Shown one piece after another: positions 8,012 through 15,359 of a stretch of 18,065 nt of DNA (positions are counted from its first letter, which is position 1; every line of letters starts with the position of its first letter). Under the pieces are notes generated by a model. The model saw only the letters and a program-made list of their open reading frames with translations, searched no databases and was not told where the DNA came from. The stretch lies in contig JAKAPU010000037.1 in NCBI GenBank assembly GCA_021806865.1, positions 1 through 18,065 of the forward strand, read 5' to 3'. Both the position numbers and the translations under genes were made by a program. The stretch is from an archaeon (lineage in GTDB: Archaea > Thermoproteota > Nitrososphaeria > Nitrososphaerales > CADDZS01).

Positions 8012-8299
8012 CTAGCAGCTACATTTTGAGAGTTGCTGCTGTACACGATACAACTTCGCATTAGTTAAAGTACCTCTGCGCTCGTAAATGTTGGCTGCTA
8101 GGCCTCCTCGTACTAGTTCTTTCATATGGTAGGTTAGAGAGCCCTTATCCATCTTCAGGCCAGACTGGATCTCGCTGAAACTCTTATCTCTCTTTTCTAG
8201 AACGTGAAGAATATCTCTTCGTTTTTCATTCATAATAGTTTCAAGAGCCATTTCCTTTAGACTCAAGACTTCCAATGAAGTTGTTGGTAGAGATAACAC
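8012..8299 (-). CDS. ArsR-like winged-helix transcriptional regulator
   Basis: A protein of up to 95 residues whose core, RRDILHVLEKRDKSFSEIQ then GSLTYHMKELVRGGLA, is the helix-turn-helix of the ArsR/HTH_20 type, followed by a wing (YERRGTLTNAKLYRV). It has no added effector domain; two cysteines at the very C-terminus (CSC) are the only candidate metal or redox ligands. The start is uncertain: GTG 8299, or ATG 8251 if the TATA-like TTATACTT at 8312-8319 sets the transcript start near 8290. Placed tail-to-tail with the transporter operon, it is a plausible regulator of the uptake/redox genes; the target is inferred from position. Confidence 0.8.
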   Translation of the reverse strand: MLSLPTTSLEVLSLKEMALETIMNEKRRDILHVLEKRDKSFSEIQSGLKMDKGSLTYHMKELVRGGLAANIYERRGTLTNAKLYRVQQQLSKCSC

Positions 8300-8504
8300 G
8301 TCGAAACTAAAAAGTATAATGCTGAACTATGCTACTAATTCAGAACTAATATCATAGTCCTCATGTCATTTGAACAGCTAGAATAAGTGTAATATCTTGT
8401 CTTTCCATACTTTGTGATTGAACAAAGAATCAAAAAATACTGACAGGCGTAAGAAGATGAGCAACTAAAGCCGTTCAGAAAGTCAGGAAGCGAAGCCCAT
8501 ACTA

Positions 8505-9761
8505 CTATATCGCCGTCAGGTTGCCCTGTGAGATCAATCCTTCGCCAATCATATTCAGCTCAAAATGATACTCCGCTCCCTTCTCGATCTGGTTCCCAAA
8601 GTACAAAGCAGTAGTAGAACTATCGAGTCCAAACGCCGTATAGGGCGGAACGATTACTGTAGAAAATGTATGACATGATACTGGACTGCTGCACTGGTAA
8701 ATGGAAATAGGCTGAGTAATGTTCAGGCCTGTCACGGAGACTGATATTGAAACATTTAGGTCAGTCCAGTGGTAGTTAGTAAGAATGAGTGTCATGTGCG
8801 CCGTTCCCTGCAAAGTTGGTGAGCTAGCTGTTCCGGAATAAATCGTCATGTTCAAGGGAAACACCTCAACACCAGAAGGCGTCGGCCAGTGCGGCTGGGT
8901 GAGCGAGGCTCCTTGGGCCACCGATCCCGACGCAGCAAATGATACGACAAGGAGTGTGATTACTAGCAGCACAGCAGGAAGAGCATTCCTCTTCCAGACA
9001 CTCGTTGATACCAAGCGTGGAAGAAAGGCTCGAAGAATCACAAGCGCTACGAAAAACGCGATTGCAAAACAGATCACGAAGTCGAGCGAGGCAAGTGCTA
9101 TGTTGTTTGAGACGTTTGGCGGGCACACAGAATACGGACCAAAGTTGCATGTGGGAAGTACTTGATATCCGATGGGCTGCCCCAACAAAGGTGGCGGGGG
9201 TTCCATGTACACTGCAAAGAGTGGAAGATTAAGCGCAACCAGCCCGAAAACGCCTCCAATCAAACCAATCAGGATCGACCAGAACATGATCCTTGGTGCC
9301 TTTGGCGGTGGCCCAGCACTTGGCGCTGCCGCTTGTCTCGAAGTGCTCTCTGTAAACCCGTAAGCCCCGTACCCAACTCCAATCAGACTGGAAGCAAAAA
9401 TCAGGAGAGCAGTCAAGCCGGAGTTTGGCATGAATACAGGGAAGGAAAGCCCTGTGAACATTACAAACGAATCAGAAACAAGGACGGAAGCACTCAAAAG
9501 TATCAAGAGCTGCCAAAGATTTCTTCCAAATCTTCTAGACGAGTAAAGCAGGCTTGATGCTATCGCAGTGATACCAGCAGCCATAATGACAGACAATGCT
9601 GCGATCTCTTGTGGTCCAGCATTGGTATATGTCCCAAACCTGCTTCCGAAGAAAGTCATAAACAAAAACCCTGCAGCAAAAAACGTGAAAAAGAACCCTA
9701 CGACGAACGCTGCACCGAGAGCAGCTCTCACGCCTTTCAAGCAGACACGTCCAAGATACAC
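8505..9761 (-). CDS. Multi-pass membrane protein with a C-terminal external domain
   Basis: Function not recognised. The 418 residues contain a first membrane helix at about 13-37, further helices near 52-70, 80-100 and 112-130, a linker rich in A/P (about 143-155), three more helices, and after the last one a domain of about 140 residues rich in S, T and N that begins near ASGSVAQGASLTQPHW and contains several N-x-S/T sites. The external position of this domain is inferred. The start is GTG at 9761, the only candidate after an in-frame TAG at 9783-9785. It sits downstream of the MFS/molybdopterin scar on the same strand and may once have belonged to that operon. Confidence 0.7.
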   Translation of the reverse strand: MYLGRVCLKGVRAALGAAFVVGFFFTFFAAGFLFMTFFGSRFGTYTNAGPQEIAALSVIMAAGITAIASSLLYSSRRFGRNLWQLLILLSASVLVSDSFVMFTGLSFPVFMPNSGLTALLIFASSLIGVGYGAYGFTESTSRQAAAPSAGPPPKAPRIMFWSILIGLIGGVFGLVALNLPLFAVYMEPPPPLLGQPIGYQVLPTCNFGPYSVCPPNVSNNIALASLDFVICFAIAFFVALVILRAFLPRLVSTSVWKRNALPAVLLVITLLVVSFAASGSVAQGASLTQPHWPTPSGVEVFPLNMTIYSGTASSPTLQGTAHMTLILTNYHWTDLNVSISVSVTGLNITQPISIYQCSSPVSCHTFSTVIVPPYTAFGLDSSTTALYFGNQIEKGAEYHFELNMIGEGLISQGNLTAI

Positions 9762-9875
9762 ACGAAGCGCTTTCCTATAGTTCTAGCGACACGAACATCT
9801 CCTTTGTGAATTCCAGGTACTGATGACCATGCGAAAGCGATGAGAGGATTGAAGAATGCGACTAATCAGCGGACC

Positions 9876-10187
9876 TTACTCCACAAGCGGTCTAACGCTG
9901 CACATCAATCCTCGCAGGTTCGTAGCGCCAATACCTGGATCCAGTCTATCAGCATCAGAGGTTAGTATGTTGATGTTCGACTCTTGCCAGCCGAAATCCG
10001 AAGTTTTTCTCTCCGGAAACCACCATCTGTGCTCTGCACTGACAACTCTCGGGTTTATTTTCTCCGTCAATTTTGCTCTCATCTTCACCTCACCTCGGGG
10101 TGACCCGCCTTTCACCCAATCTCCGTCCTTTATCCCGAGTCTCTCTGCCGTGCTGGAGTGTATCTCGATTAGAGGATCAGGACCCAC
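9876..10187 (-). pseudogene. 3' remnant of a molybdopterin oxidoreductase gene (MoCo-binding C-terminal domain)
   Basis: About 103 residues, from GPDPLIEIHSSTAERLG through IKDGDWVKGGSPRGEVKMRAKLT, AEHRWWFPE and SNINILTSD to a natural-looking C-terminus. This is the molydopterin-dinucleotide-binding domain of the DMSO-reductase superfamily (thiosulfate/polysulfide, arsenate or formate enzymes). Such enzymes have 700 or more residues, so the N-terminal catalytic parts with the [4Fe-4S] and Mo sites are missing. The upstream sequence turns directly into the start of an MFS gene in another frame. It is best read as what a large deletion left behind; the domain itself has no internal stop, so the loss may be recent. 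Confidence 0.82.
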
Positions 10188-10360
10188 ACCAAGCTGATTA
10201 TGTCAGAGCGGAGATCTCTAATCATCACAGGAAGACCAAGAATCACTGCCGTTGTATCTACGGCGCCCATCGTAACACCAATCATGATGATCAGAGTAGC
10301 TATTCTCTGGTATCTCGCTGATAGTACTGATTTGTTCTCCTCTCGCATCAAATCGCTCAT
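10169..10360 (-). pseudogene. 5' remnant of an MFS (DHA2/EmrB-like) transporter gene
   Basis: A 63-residue frame from ATG 10360. After a short charged tail, the first membrane helix with GVTMGAVDTTAVILGLPVMI and then RDLRSDIISLVWV matches the N-terminus of 14-helix drug exporters, where D-T-T-x-V-x-x-A-L-P and W-V-x-x-A-Y are typical. The match ends at SLVWV, exactly where the molybdopterin-enzyme frame begins (about 10180-10192), and the frame stops at 10169. A full transporter would need more than 450 residues. The start region, with an AATTATTG box about 27 bases before the ATG, looks intact and could still produce a short peptide. Confidence 0.78.
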
Positions 10361-10381
10361 TCTGGATGTCGCGGCTTCCTT

Positions 10382-10390
10382 TCAATAATT
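10382..10390 (-). promoter_or_regulatory. TATA-like box before the truncated MFS gene
   Basis: AATTATTGA on the minus strand is centred about 26 bases before the ATG at 10360. It shares the short region with the divergent HTH_10 gene, whose own AT-rich box (CTAATAGAT) is at about 10449-10457. Confidence 0.35.
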
Positions 10391-10479
10391 CTCAATCAGT
10401 CAGATCGTATCTGTCTTCTACCGCACATATCCGCCTCGCAAAGTAAATCCTAATAGATTGGAAACAAGAGAATTCTTGC

Positions 10480-11193
10480 ATGCGGAGACTAGTGCTAGAG
10501 CTTCCCTTAGTGAGTTCGCGGTCAAGGCGTTCCACCATTTACGGAACAATCAGCTCCATTCAATTATTGCACCGTTTGCGGGAATCAGGAAAAGAAATAG
10601 ATGCAATTTGCCGAATTGAGTTCAAGAATGCAGACGGTGAGCCAAGTGATCTCTTATCTTGGGGTTCAATAACTGATGTCCAACCTCTATATCAAGAGAA
10701 AGACGGCTCATTCATAGTCTACTTGAGGACTAGAGGAAAACCGTTCAAATGGTTGATGAGCATTCTTGGGCCTATAGAAAGGAAATCTGGTGTCTACATG
10801 TACGGACTTTTTGGACTTCAAGAAGGAAAGCTGAAGTTATCATATCTTGGGAACAAAAGACAAGTCAAGGATTTTCTCAAGAGACTTCAAGCTGCTAAGG
10901 TCAGACACAGTATCCTGTCGTTAACAGACGCTAGATTCTCTCCTGACTCTCCCTTGTACTCGCTCACGGAAAAGCAAAGACGAATCCTCATCGCTGCTTT
11001 CAAGCTCGGATATTTCGAGATTCCGAGGAGGCTCAGCTTCACCAAGCTGTCACAGCTACTAGGCCTGGGAAGGACAACTGTAAATGAACATCTGAGAAAG
11101 GCCGAAGCTCGTCTAATTTCAGTACTGCTTAGCGAACAATCACAACAGACAAATTCAGCGCAACGGCAGAGCCAATTCTTGCTGACATCTTAA
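10480..11193 (+). CDS. Bat-type HTH_10 transcriptional regulator
   Basis: A 237-residue protein. The last third (about 161-215) is the HTH_10 domain of bacterio-opsin-activator-like archaeal regulators: LTEKQRRILIAAFKLGYFEI, then RRLSFTKLSQLLGLGRTTVNEHLRKAE, the recognition helix pair. The N-terminal 155 residues are mixed alpha/beta and resemble a ligand-sensing module (FIVYLRTRGKPFKWLMSILG...GLFGLQEGKL), with no recognised PAS or GAF signature. The ATG at 10480 follows TATA-like CTAATAGAT by about 27 bases, fitting a leaderless transcript. HTH_10 proteins often sit beside molybdopterin oxidoreductase operons, so this is probably the former local regulator of the deleted genes; this is inferred from the divergent layout. 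Confidence 0.85.
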   Translation: MRRLVLELPLVSSRSRRSTIYGTISSIQLLHRLRESGKEIDAICRIEFKNADGEPSDLLSWGSITDVQPLYQEKDGSFIVYLRTRGKPFKWLMSILGPIERKSGVYMYGLFGLQEGKLKLSYLGNKRQVKDFLKRLQAAKVRHSILSLTDARFSPDSPLYSLTEKQRRILIAAFKLGYFEIPRRLSFTKLSQLLGLGRTTVNEHLRKAEARLISVLLSEQSQQTNSAQRQSQFLLTS

Positions 11194-11661
11194 TGTTGTG
11201 AGTTTTAACCAAGAGTTGATTCTGACTGTTGAATAACGATCAAAAGGTATGTACTCTCAAAGAACATAATCCCCAGAGGTTCATGCCTTCGTAAGCGACA
11301 ATCGAGGATTCCAGAGTAATCCATCAAAGAGAGCTAGAAGGCACGAGTGTAAACAGACAGCTACCTAACGGGTCTGATTACAGATTACATTTGCCGAGAT
11401 ATGTCTCTAATGCCGTGTCTAGTTAGGTTGTAGGTGTTCTACAAGTCCTGATCATGCTCAAATCATGCCTAAGGATGTCGTACAACCTTTCCGGCCACGG
11501 CACTAAGAAGAGCCGGATTAAATCAACCTGATTCTCTTCCAAGCAAGTCACAGTCATCGAAACTTGGCCAGAGACCTTATTCAAAACAAGCCAAAAAGCA
11601 AAAAAGCGATCAAAAGCTGCTGGGCGGTTGAGTCACTCAAAAGCAACGAGGCATTTCTATT
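11194..11661. other. Intergenic stretch with a MITE-like element
   Basis: No credible gene in 468 bases. It holds a tandem GATTACA pair (11376-11389), the inverted-repeat element at 11411-11502, and an A-rich tract (about 11580-11620) shortly before the glyoxalase-like gene. Confidence 0.6.
11411..11502. mobile_element. MITE-like 92-base inverted-repeat element with CTAA target duplication
   Basis: The ends TGCCGTG (11411-11417) and CACGGCA (11496-11502) are exact inverted repeats. Inside them AGGTTGTA (11425-11432) pairs exactly with TACAACCT (11481-11488), and the two stems are separated by 7 bases on each side, so the whole folds as one long hairpin with inner pairing TCCT/AGGA and CATG/CATG. 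CTAA occurs immediately outside both ends (11407-11410 and 11503-11506), as a target duplication would. No transposase is nearby. The alternative is a structured small RNA; it is not a tRNA because no T-loop motif is present. Confidence 0.5.
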
Positions 11662-12072
11662 TTGAAAACTGATTTCATCTACACAGGGATCCATGTTACA
11701 AAGCTTGAACCCGCAATCAAATTCTACACCAAGGAACTGGGAATGAAGGTGCTTTTCAAGACCAATATTTCTGAAACTGGAGGAAGGGTAGCGTGGCTCA
11801 AATGCCCTGGCTCAAAGCAGGTGCTCGAACTCAATGAGTATCCGAAAGGGTACAAATACGGAGGAAAATCTGGGTTAGATCATCTTGCGTTCAAGACAAA
11901 AGATGCGAGAGAGGCATACTATGAGATAACGAAAAGATACAAAGGTGCCATGGAACCCTTCAGGGAAGGAAATTGGATACTTTCTTATGTCAAGGACCCA
12001 GACGGTAATTGGATTGAGTTAGCCGATACGTCGCCCAAGGAGAATCGAAAGAGAAAGAAAAAGCGTGGTTGA
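11662..12072 (+). CDS. VOC/glyoxalase-fold metalloprotein
   Basis: A 136-residue protein with two beta-alpha-beta-beta-beta modules. The four expected metal ligands of the glyoxalase I family are all present: His11 (GIHVT), Glu56 (VLELN), His74 (LDHLAF) and Glu119 (NWIELAD), together with the D-P-D-G-N-W-I-E-L signature at 112-120. Members include lactoylglutathione lyase, methylmalonyl-CoA epimerase and extradiol dioxygenases; the short length fits a glyoxalase-like lyase or isomerase, but the reaction is not determined. The start is TTG at 11662 after GAGG (11648-11651). The basic tail KENRKRKKKRG is unusual for the fold and might bind nucleic acid or simply be an appendage. Confidence 0.85.
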   Translation: MKTDFIYTGIHVTKLEPAIKFYTKELGMKVLFKTNISETGGRVAWLKCPGSKQVLELNEYPKGYKYGGKSGLDHLAFKTKDAREAYYEITKRYKGAMEPFREGNWILSYVKDPDGNWIELADTSPKENRKRKKKRG

Positions 12073-12286
12073 TTGATCCTCTATTTCTTGACAATATGTG
12101 CTAACTAGATTAAGGGTACAAAGTGCGATGACGGGAACCAATAATCTGACTCTTAGTCTCGGGATCAATTAGATAGACCACGAAGGAGCCGAGTCTGACT
12201 GAATTGTGAAAGCGCTGTTCGGTGGCTCTTCGCCTTACGATAGTTGTCGGAACTAAGCCAAGATAGGTAGATGCACTCTTCTTACT

Positions 12287-13222
12287 TCAAAACCGCTTTT
12301 CTGAATCTGAGGCGCTCTTTTCCTGAACCTTCTTCCTCTCTGGCTTTCTTTCTTCGTCTGACTTGTTTACAAGGTAGATCGAAATCATAAGGGCCACGAC
12401 GCCAACCATTTGTAATGCGTCTATCCTCTCTCCAAAAATAAGGAAGGAAGCAGCAAGAGCAACCATAACGACCAAGAACGCGTATGCGGCAAAGGAGGCT
12501 GCGTTATACCTTGAAAGAAGAGTGAACCATAGAACATAAACTAATGCAGTACCGAGCACCCCGATCCATGCAATCGATCCGACAAGCTGATAGGTCCATT
12601 CGATTTTTTGAATTGGCTCGCTGAGGAGAGCCCAAATGAGCAGGAACACTGAAGCTCCGCCTAGCTGCCATACGTTTGCTCGAACTAACTGCTCTCCCTT
12701 GAACAAACGCTTGAAAAGCACGGTGTCCAGGGCAAAGGAGAAGCCAGCCGTCACAAGCAAGGCGATTGCGATCGCGCTTCCTGCAAAGGTTTCGGTTCCT
12801 ATCCGAGCTACGAGAGCTACGCCTGCAAATCCCAGAAATGAGGCCCCAATCTTGAGCGGGCTCGGCCAGTCTCCCAAAATTGGAATGGAAAGAAACAAGG
12901 TCCAAATGGGAAAAGTGTAGATCATGACACTTACCTCGCCCGGCGGTACCGTGAGCTCGCCAATCATCCAGAAGGCAAAGAAGATCCCTGTTCCAGGCAT
13001 CCCGAGGAGGAATGCAACCAGCTTTTGACGAAAAGTTAGGTTACCCTTGGTTCGAAATGCGAGAAGCAGAATGAGTGCGCCACCAAATCCAGAGAACGCT
13101 CTGAGAAACGACAGCCAAACGGGAGGGGAATACTTCACTGCGGTCCCGACAAAGATGAAGTTCAATCCCCAGATGATCAATATTGCAGCAAATGCTAACA
13201 GAGTTTTGAAAGAAACTTTCAT
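12287..13222 (-). CDS. EamA/DMT-superfamily transporter
   Basis: A 311-residue protein with about ten hydrophobic helices in two EamA repeats: the first begins LLAFAAILIIWGLNFIF, the second near GSAIAIALLVTAGFSFALDTVLF. It ends in a charged cytoplasmic tail (DEERKPERKKVQEKSASDSEKRF). DMT transporters export or exchange small metabolites such as amino acids; the substrate is unknown. ATG 13222 is preceded by an AAGG-like element and a TATA-like AGTAAATAGA (13251-13260) about 33 bases upstream. It converges on the glyoxalase-like gene. A frame of 58 codons continues in phase past the TGA, without its own ATG, and is taken as chance. Confidence 0.88.
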   Translation of the reverse strand: MKVSFKTLLAFAAILIIWGLNFIFVGTAVKYSPPVWLSFLRAFSGFGGALILLLAFRTKGNLTFRQKLVAFLLGMPGTGIFFAFWMIGELTVPPGEVSVMIYTFPIWTLFLSIPILGDWPSPLKIGASFLGFAGVALVARIGTETFAGSAIAIALLVTAGFSFALDTVLFKRLFKGEQLVRANVWQLGGASVFLLIWALLSEPIQKIEWTYQLVGSIAWIGVLGTALVYVLWFTLLSRYNAASFAAYAFLVVMVALAASFLIFGERIDALQMVGVVALMISIYLVNKSDEERKPERKKVQEKSASDSEKRF

Positions 13223-13370
13223 GCTACCTTCTTCACCTTTTCACTGCTGCTCTATTTACTTTCAGGGAATCGTTGTAAACTCGCGTTGAATCCAACATAC
13301 CAAAAAGACAAGTTGGCTCTGTTCCATAAAATATCAAGTGCGGGTAGAGTCCTAGCTTGAAAACCAAGTA

Positions 13371-13604
13371 TTACTTAGAATGCATCATCACAAGATCTCG
13401 TGAGGTTAGTTTGGTGGTCTGGTAGACTCCCTTGATCGCGGTGGCACACGCTATTACTCCCGAGGTGCCAAGAATTCGAAGCTTATTCAGAAAACTTGAA
13501 CGGCAGTGCATTGCAAATTAAGTTTGCTTGATTCGACCGATTGTGTTCTTTAAGACAAGAAGTCCAATTGTCATACCGGTGTCGGTTCTCATCTCCAGAG
13601 TCAT
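13371..13604 (-). pseudogene. Two short ORFs in one phase, possible decayed small gene
   Basis: On the minus strand ATG 13604 opens 28 codons (MTLEMRTDTGMTIGLLVLKN...) ending at TAA 13518-13520. Two codons later, in the same phase, ATG 13511 opens 46 codons (containing LGTSGVIACATAIKGVYQTT) to TAA 13371. Composition looks protein-like, with a regular mix of hydrophobic and charged residues. The pair may be one gene split by a nonsense change, or chance. No family recognised and no convincing promoter. Confidence 0.25.
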
Positions 13605-13680
13605 GTGTCTTTGAAGGTCAAATTCTGGTTTGGTTTAAGACCTCTGACAATGAATATTGGTAATCTAGACTATTTGCTAA

Positions 13681-13698
13681 TACAAGAAATATCTTGTA
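13681..13698. promoter_or_regulatory. 18-base dyad TACAAGA-AATA-TCTTGTA
   Basis: Exact 7-base inverted repeat with a 4-base centre, lying 66 bases beyond the stop of the PLP enzyme. It could be an operator for the small frames to its left or a 3' hairpin; no U-tract follows on the minus-strand transcript. Confidence 0.35.
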
Positions 13699-13763
13699 CT
13701 ATCATGTTATGAAGAGAATTTGTATTACTACTCGCTTAATGCCTCAGAATATGCTCAGGTAAG

Positions 13764-15053
13764 TTACACGCGGCTCATCGCCTGATCGAGATCATCAATG
13801 ATGTCTGAATAATACTCGACGCCGATCGAGAGCCTGACCATCTTTTCGTTGATGCCCAGTTCACTCTTTGTCTTGGGATCGAGGTCGGAGTGCGTCATCG
13901 TCGAAGGGTGCTCGGCGAGAGTAGTCGTGCCCCCGAGACTCACAGCGAGCCTTGCGAGCTTCAGCCCGTTGAGAAAGCGAAAAGCCTCCCTCCGCCCACC
14001 GCGAATATCAAAGGAGATCATCGAGCCCGCGCCCGAGCACTGCTTCTCAAAGATCCTCCTCTGTGGATCGCCCGATTTCAAAAGACCCGGGTAGTAGACG
14101 TGCTCCACTTTGGGATGCTTTGAGAGCCACTCAGCGACGTACTTCGCGTTCTTTGCCTCAGCAGTCATGCGCATCTTCAATGTCTCAAGGCTCCTGAGAA
14201 GCAGGTACCCTTCGAAAGGAGAGAGTATGGTGCCTAGTATGGACCTGTAAACCTTTACGCTATCCTCGATGATGTCTTCGTCTCCCAGAGCAACGCCAGC
14301 AACCACGTCGCTGTGGCCGCCGATGAATTTAGTTGCCGAGTAAAGCACGAGGTCTGCTCCCTGCCTTGCTGGGTTTTGCCACATAGGCCCCAGGAAAGTG
14401 TTGTCAACTGCGACCTTGATCTCTTTCTTCGTTCTTCTGGATGCGTCTTTGGCTGTATCAACGGCCTCCCTAACATCCGTGAGCGTGCACGTCGGGTTCG
14501 CGGGAGTCTCTACGAATATCATGGCTGGCTTCTCTCCGCTTCGCAAAAGTCGCCTGATTTCTCTGTCCAGGGCCTCGCCGTCCGCTCCCGCTGGAAACGC
14601 GGATGTCTTGATGCCTAGGCGTGGGAGTATCTTTCGAAAGAGATAGTCTGTCCCGCCGTACACCGGAGCACTGAAGAGCAGCGTGTCGCCCGCAGAGCAT
14701 GTCGATAGGACAGATGTTGCAATTGCTGCCATGCCTGATGTTAGGGCAGCAGCCTTCTTGGTCCCCTTCTCGAACAACGTGAGCCTGTCCTCAAGTATCT
14801 CAAGGTCTGGGTTGTTCAGTCGACTGTATATCAGTGCCGCTTCCTCCCTCGGCCTCCTCTTGCGAAGGTGGTATGCTAGCTCGAACGATCGCTTTGCCTC
14901 CTCTGCGCTTTTGAAAACAAAGGTCGAGGAGAGAAAGATTGGAGGCACCATCGCGCCCTGCGAGAGCTGTGGATCGTAGCCGTAGGTTGCTGCTAGGCTC
15001 TCTGGCCTGTACTTGAGCTTCAGAGAACGTTGGACGTTACGATAATCTGGCAA
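13764..15053 (-). CDS. PLP-dependent Cys/Met metabolism enzyme (cystathionine gamma-synthase/lyase-like)
   Basis: A 429-residue fold-type I PLP enzyme of the cystathionine gamma-synthase family. Visible parts: phosphate-binding YSRLNNP (77-83) and SGMAA (106-110), ring-stacking Tyr132 in PVYGGT, the pyridine-nitrogen Asp217 in VAVDNTF, and the Schiff-base Lys242 in SATKFIGGHSD. The Gly after PVYG replaces the Cys typical of methionine gamma-lyase, which favours cystathionine gamma-lyase or -synthase activity. An extra charged segment at about 62-73 (LRKRRPREEAAL) precedes the phosphate motif. The start is TTG 15053, fixed by an in-frame TGA six bases upstream. Role: transsulfuration or Cys/Met breakdown in the cytoplasm. 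Confidence 0.88.
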   Translation of the reverse strand: MPDYRNVQRSLKLKYRPESLAATYGYDPQLSQGAMVPPIFLSSTFVFKSAEEAKRSFELAYHLRKRRPREEAALIYSRLNNPDLEILEDRLTLFEKGTKKAAALTSGMAAIATSVLSTCSAGDTLLFSAPVYGGTDYLFRKILPRLGIKTSAFPAGADGEALDREIRRLLRSGEKPAMIFVETPANPTCTLTDVREAVDTAKDASRRTKKEIKVAVDNTFLGPMWQNPARQGADLVLYSATKFIGGHSDVVAGVALGDEDIIEDSVKVYRSILGTILSPFEGYLLLRSLETLKMRMTAEAKNAKYVAEWLSKHPKVEHVYYPGLLKSGDPQRRIFEKQCSGAGSMISFDIRGGRREAFRFLNGLKLARLAVSLGGTTTLAEHPSTMTHSDLDPKTKSELGINEKMVRLSIGVEYYSDIIDDLDQAMSRV

Positions 15054-15244
15054 TAATCATCAAATGCTACTTTCAAATACTACGATTTAAGACCAGAGCC
15101 CAAACTCGTTTGGAGCACGTTCTCGAAGCGGGATGTTAGAGGTAAGGCGCCCTTAGTAGTGGCTGAGCGATGTCTCGAAATTGAGGGCCCCTCTTGAAAA
15201 CGAATGGGAGCCTCCTTAGAAGATCACTGATCTGTAGAGAGGTT

Positions 15245-15262
15245 AGTTACCAAGTAGTAACT
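15245..15262. promoter_or_regulatory. Operator-like dyad, copy 1 (AGTTAC-N6-GTAACT)
   Basis: Exact 6-base half-sites with a 6-base centre CAAGTA. The same half-sites and spacing recur 55 bases away, centre to centre, at 15300-15317, with a T-rich run between them. Confidence 0.6.
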
Positions 15263-15299
15263 GAATTTTTTCTTTTTTTGTTAATCTAACGTACTCCAT

Positions 15300-15317
15300 A
15301 GTTACCATTCAGTAACT
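15300..15317. promoter_or_regulatory. Operator-like dyad, copy 2 (AGTTAC-N6-GTAACT)
   Basis: Same half-sites and same spacer length as copy 1 but a different centre (CATTCA), so the conserved part is the half-sites, as expected for a dimer-bound operator rather than a simple duplication. Confidence 0.6.
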
Positions 15318-15339
15318 ACCGTGCATCGGCCCGCTTTCA

Positions 15340-15359
15340 TTCTCGACAATCGTCGAGAA
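15340..15359 (-). terminator. Hairpin downstream of the glycosylase gene
   Basis: TTCTCGAC-AATC-GTCGAGAA is an exact 8-base stem with a 4-base loop, 53 bases after the glycosylase stop. A weaker hairpin, GCAGA...TCTGC, lies between them. Neither is followed by a U-run in the minus-strand RNA, so a terminator or mRNA-end role is tentative. Confidence 0.35.

Larger units (their letters stand above)
13223..13763. other. Long intergenic stretch with two short in-phase ORFs and a dyad
   Basis: 541 bases between the EamA gene and the PLP enzyme. It holds the EamA promoter (TATA-like at 13251-13260), two small minus-strand frames (13371-13511 and 13518-13604) and an 18-base dyad (13681-13698). No RNA gene was recognised. 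Confidence 0.5.

Noticed and set aside
9162..9809. Plus-strand frames of 66-131 codons opposite the multi-pass membrane protein
   Set aside because: Their Q/S/K-rich composition is the complement of membrane-helix codons; no independent support.
11411..11502. tRNA-like outline: 7-base pairing ends and internal stems within 92 bases
   Set aside because: No GGTTCGAATCC-type T-loop, no plausible anticodon arm, and the pairing is one long nested hairpin rather than a cloverleaf.
12110..12286. 58-codon open frame continuing in phase after the EamA stop
   Set aside because: No ATG start, EamA proteins normally end near this TGA, and no motif is recognisable; taken as chance readthrough space.
13383..13391. 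GTGATGA resembling a C box of a C/D guide RNA on the minus strand
   Set aside because: No CTGA D box or C'/D' pair at a suitable distance and no terminal stem.
15077..15225. Minus-strand frame after a perfect AAGGAGG (15211-15217)
   Set aside because: The spacing leads to ATT rather than ATG/GTG/TTG, and the 40-odd codons show no protein-like pattern; the region is better explained as control DNA.
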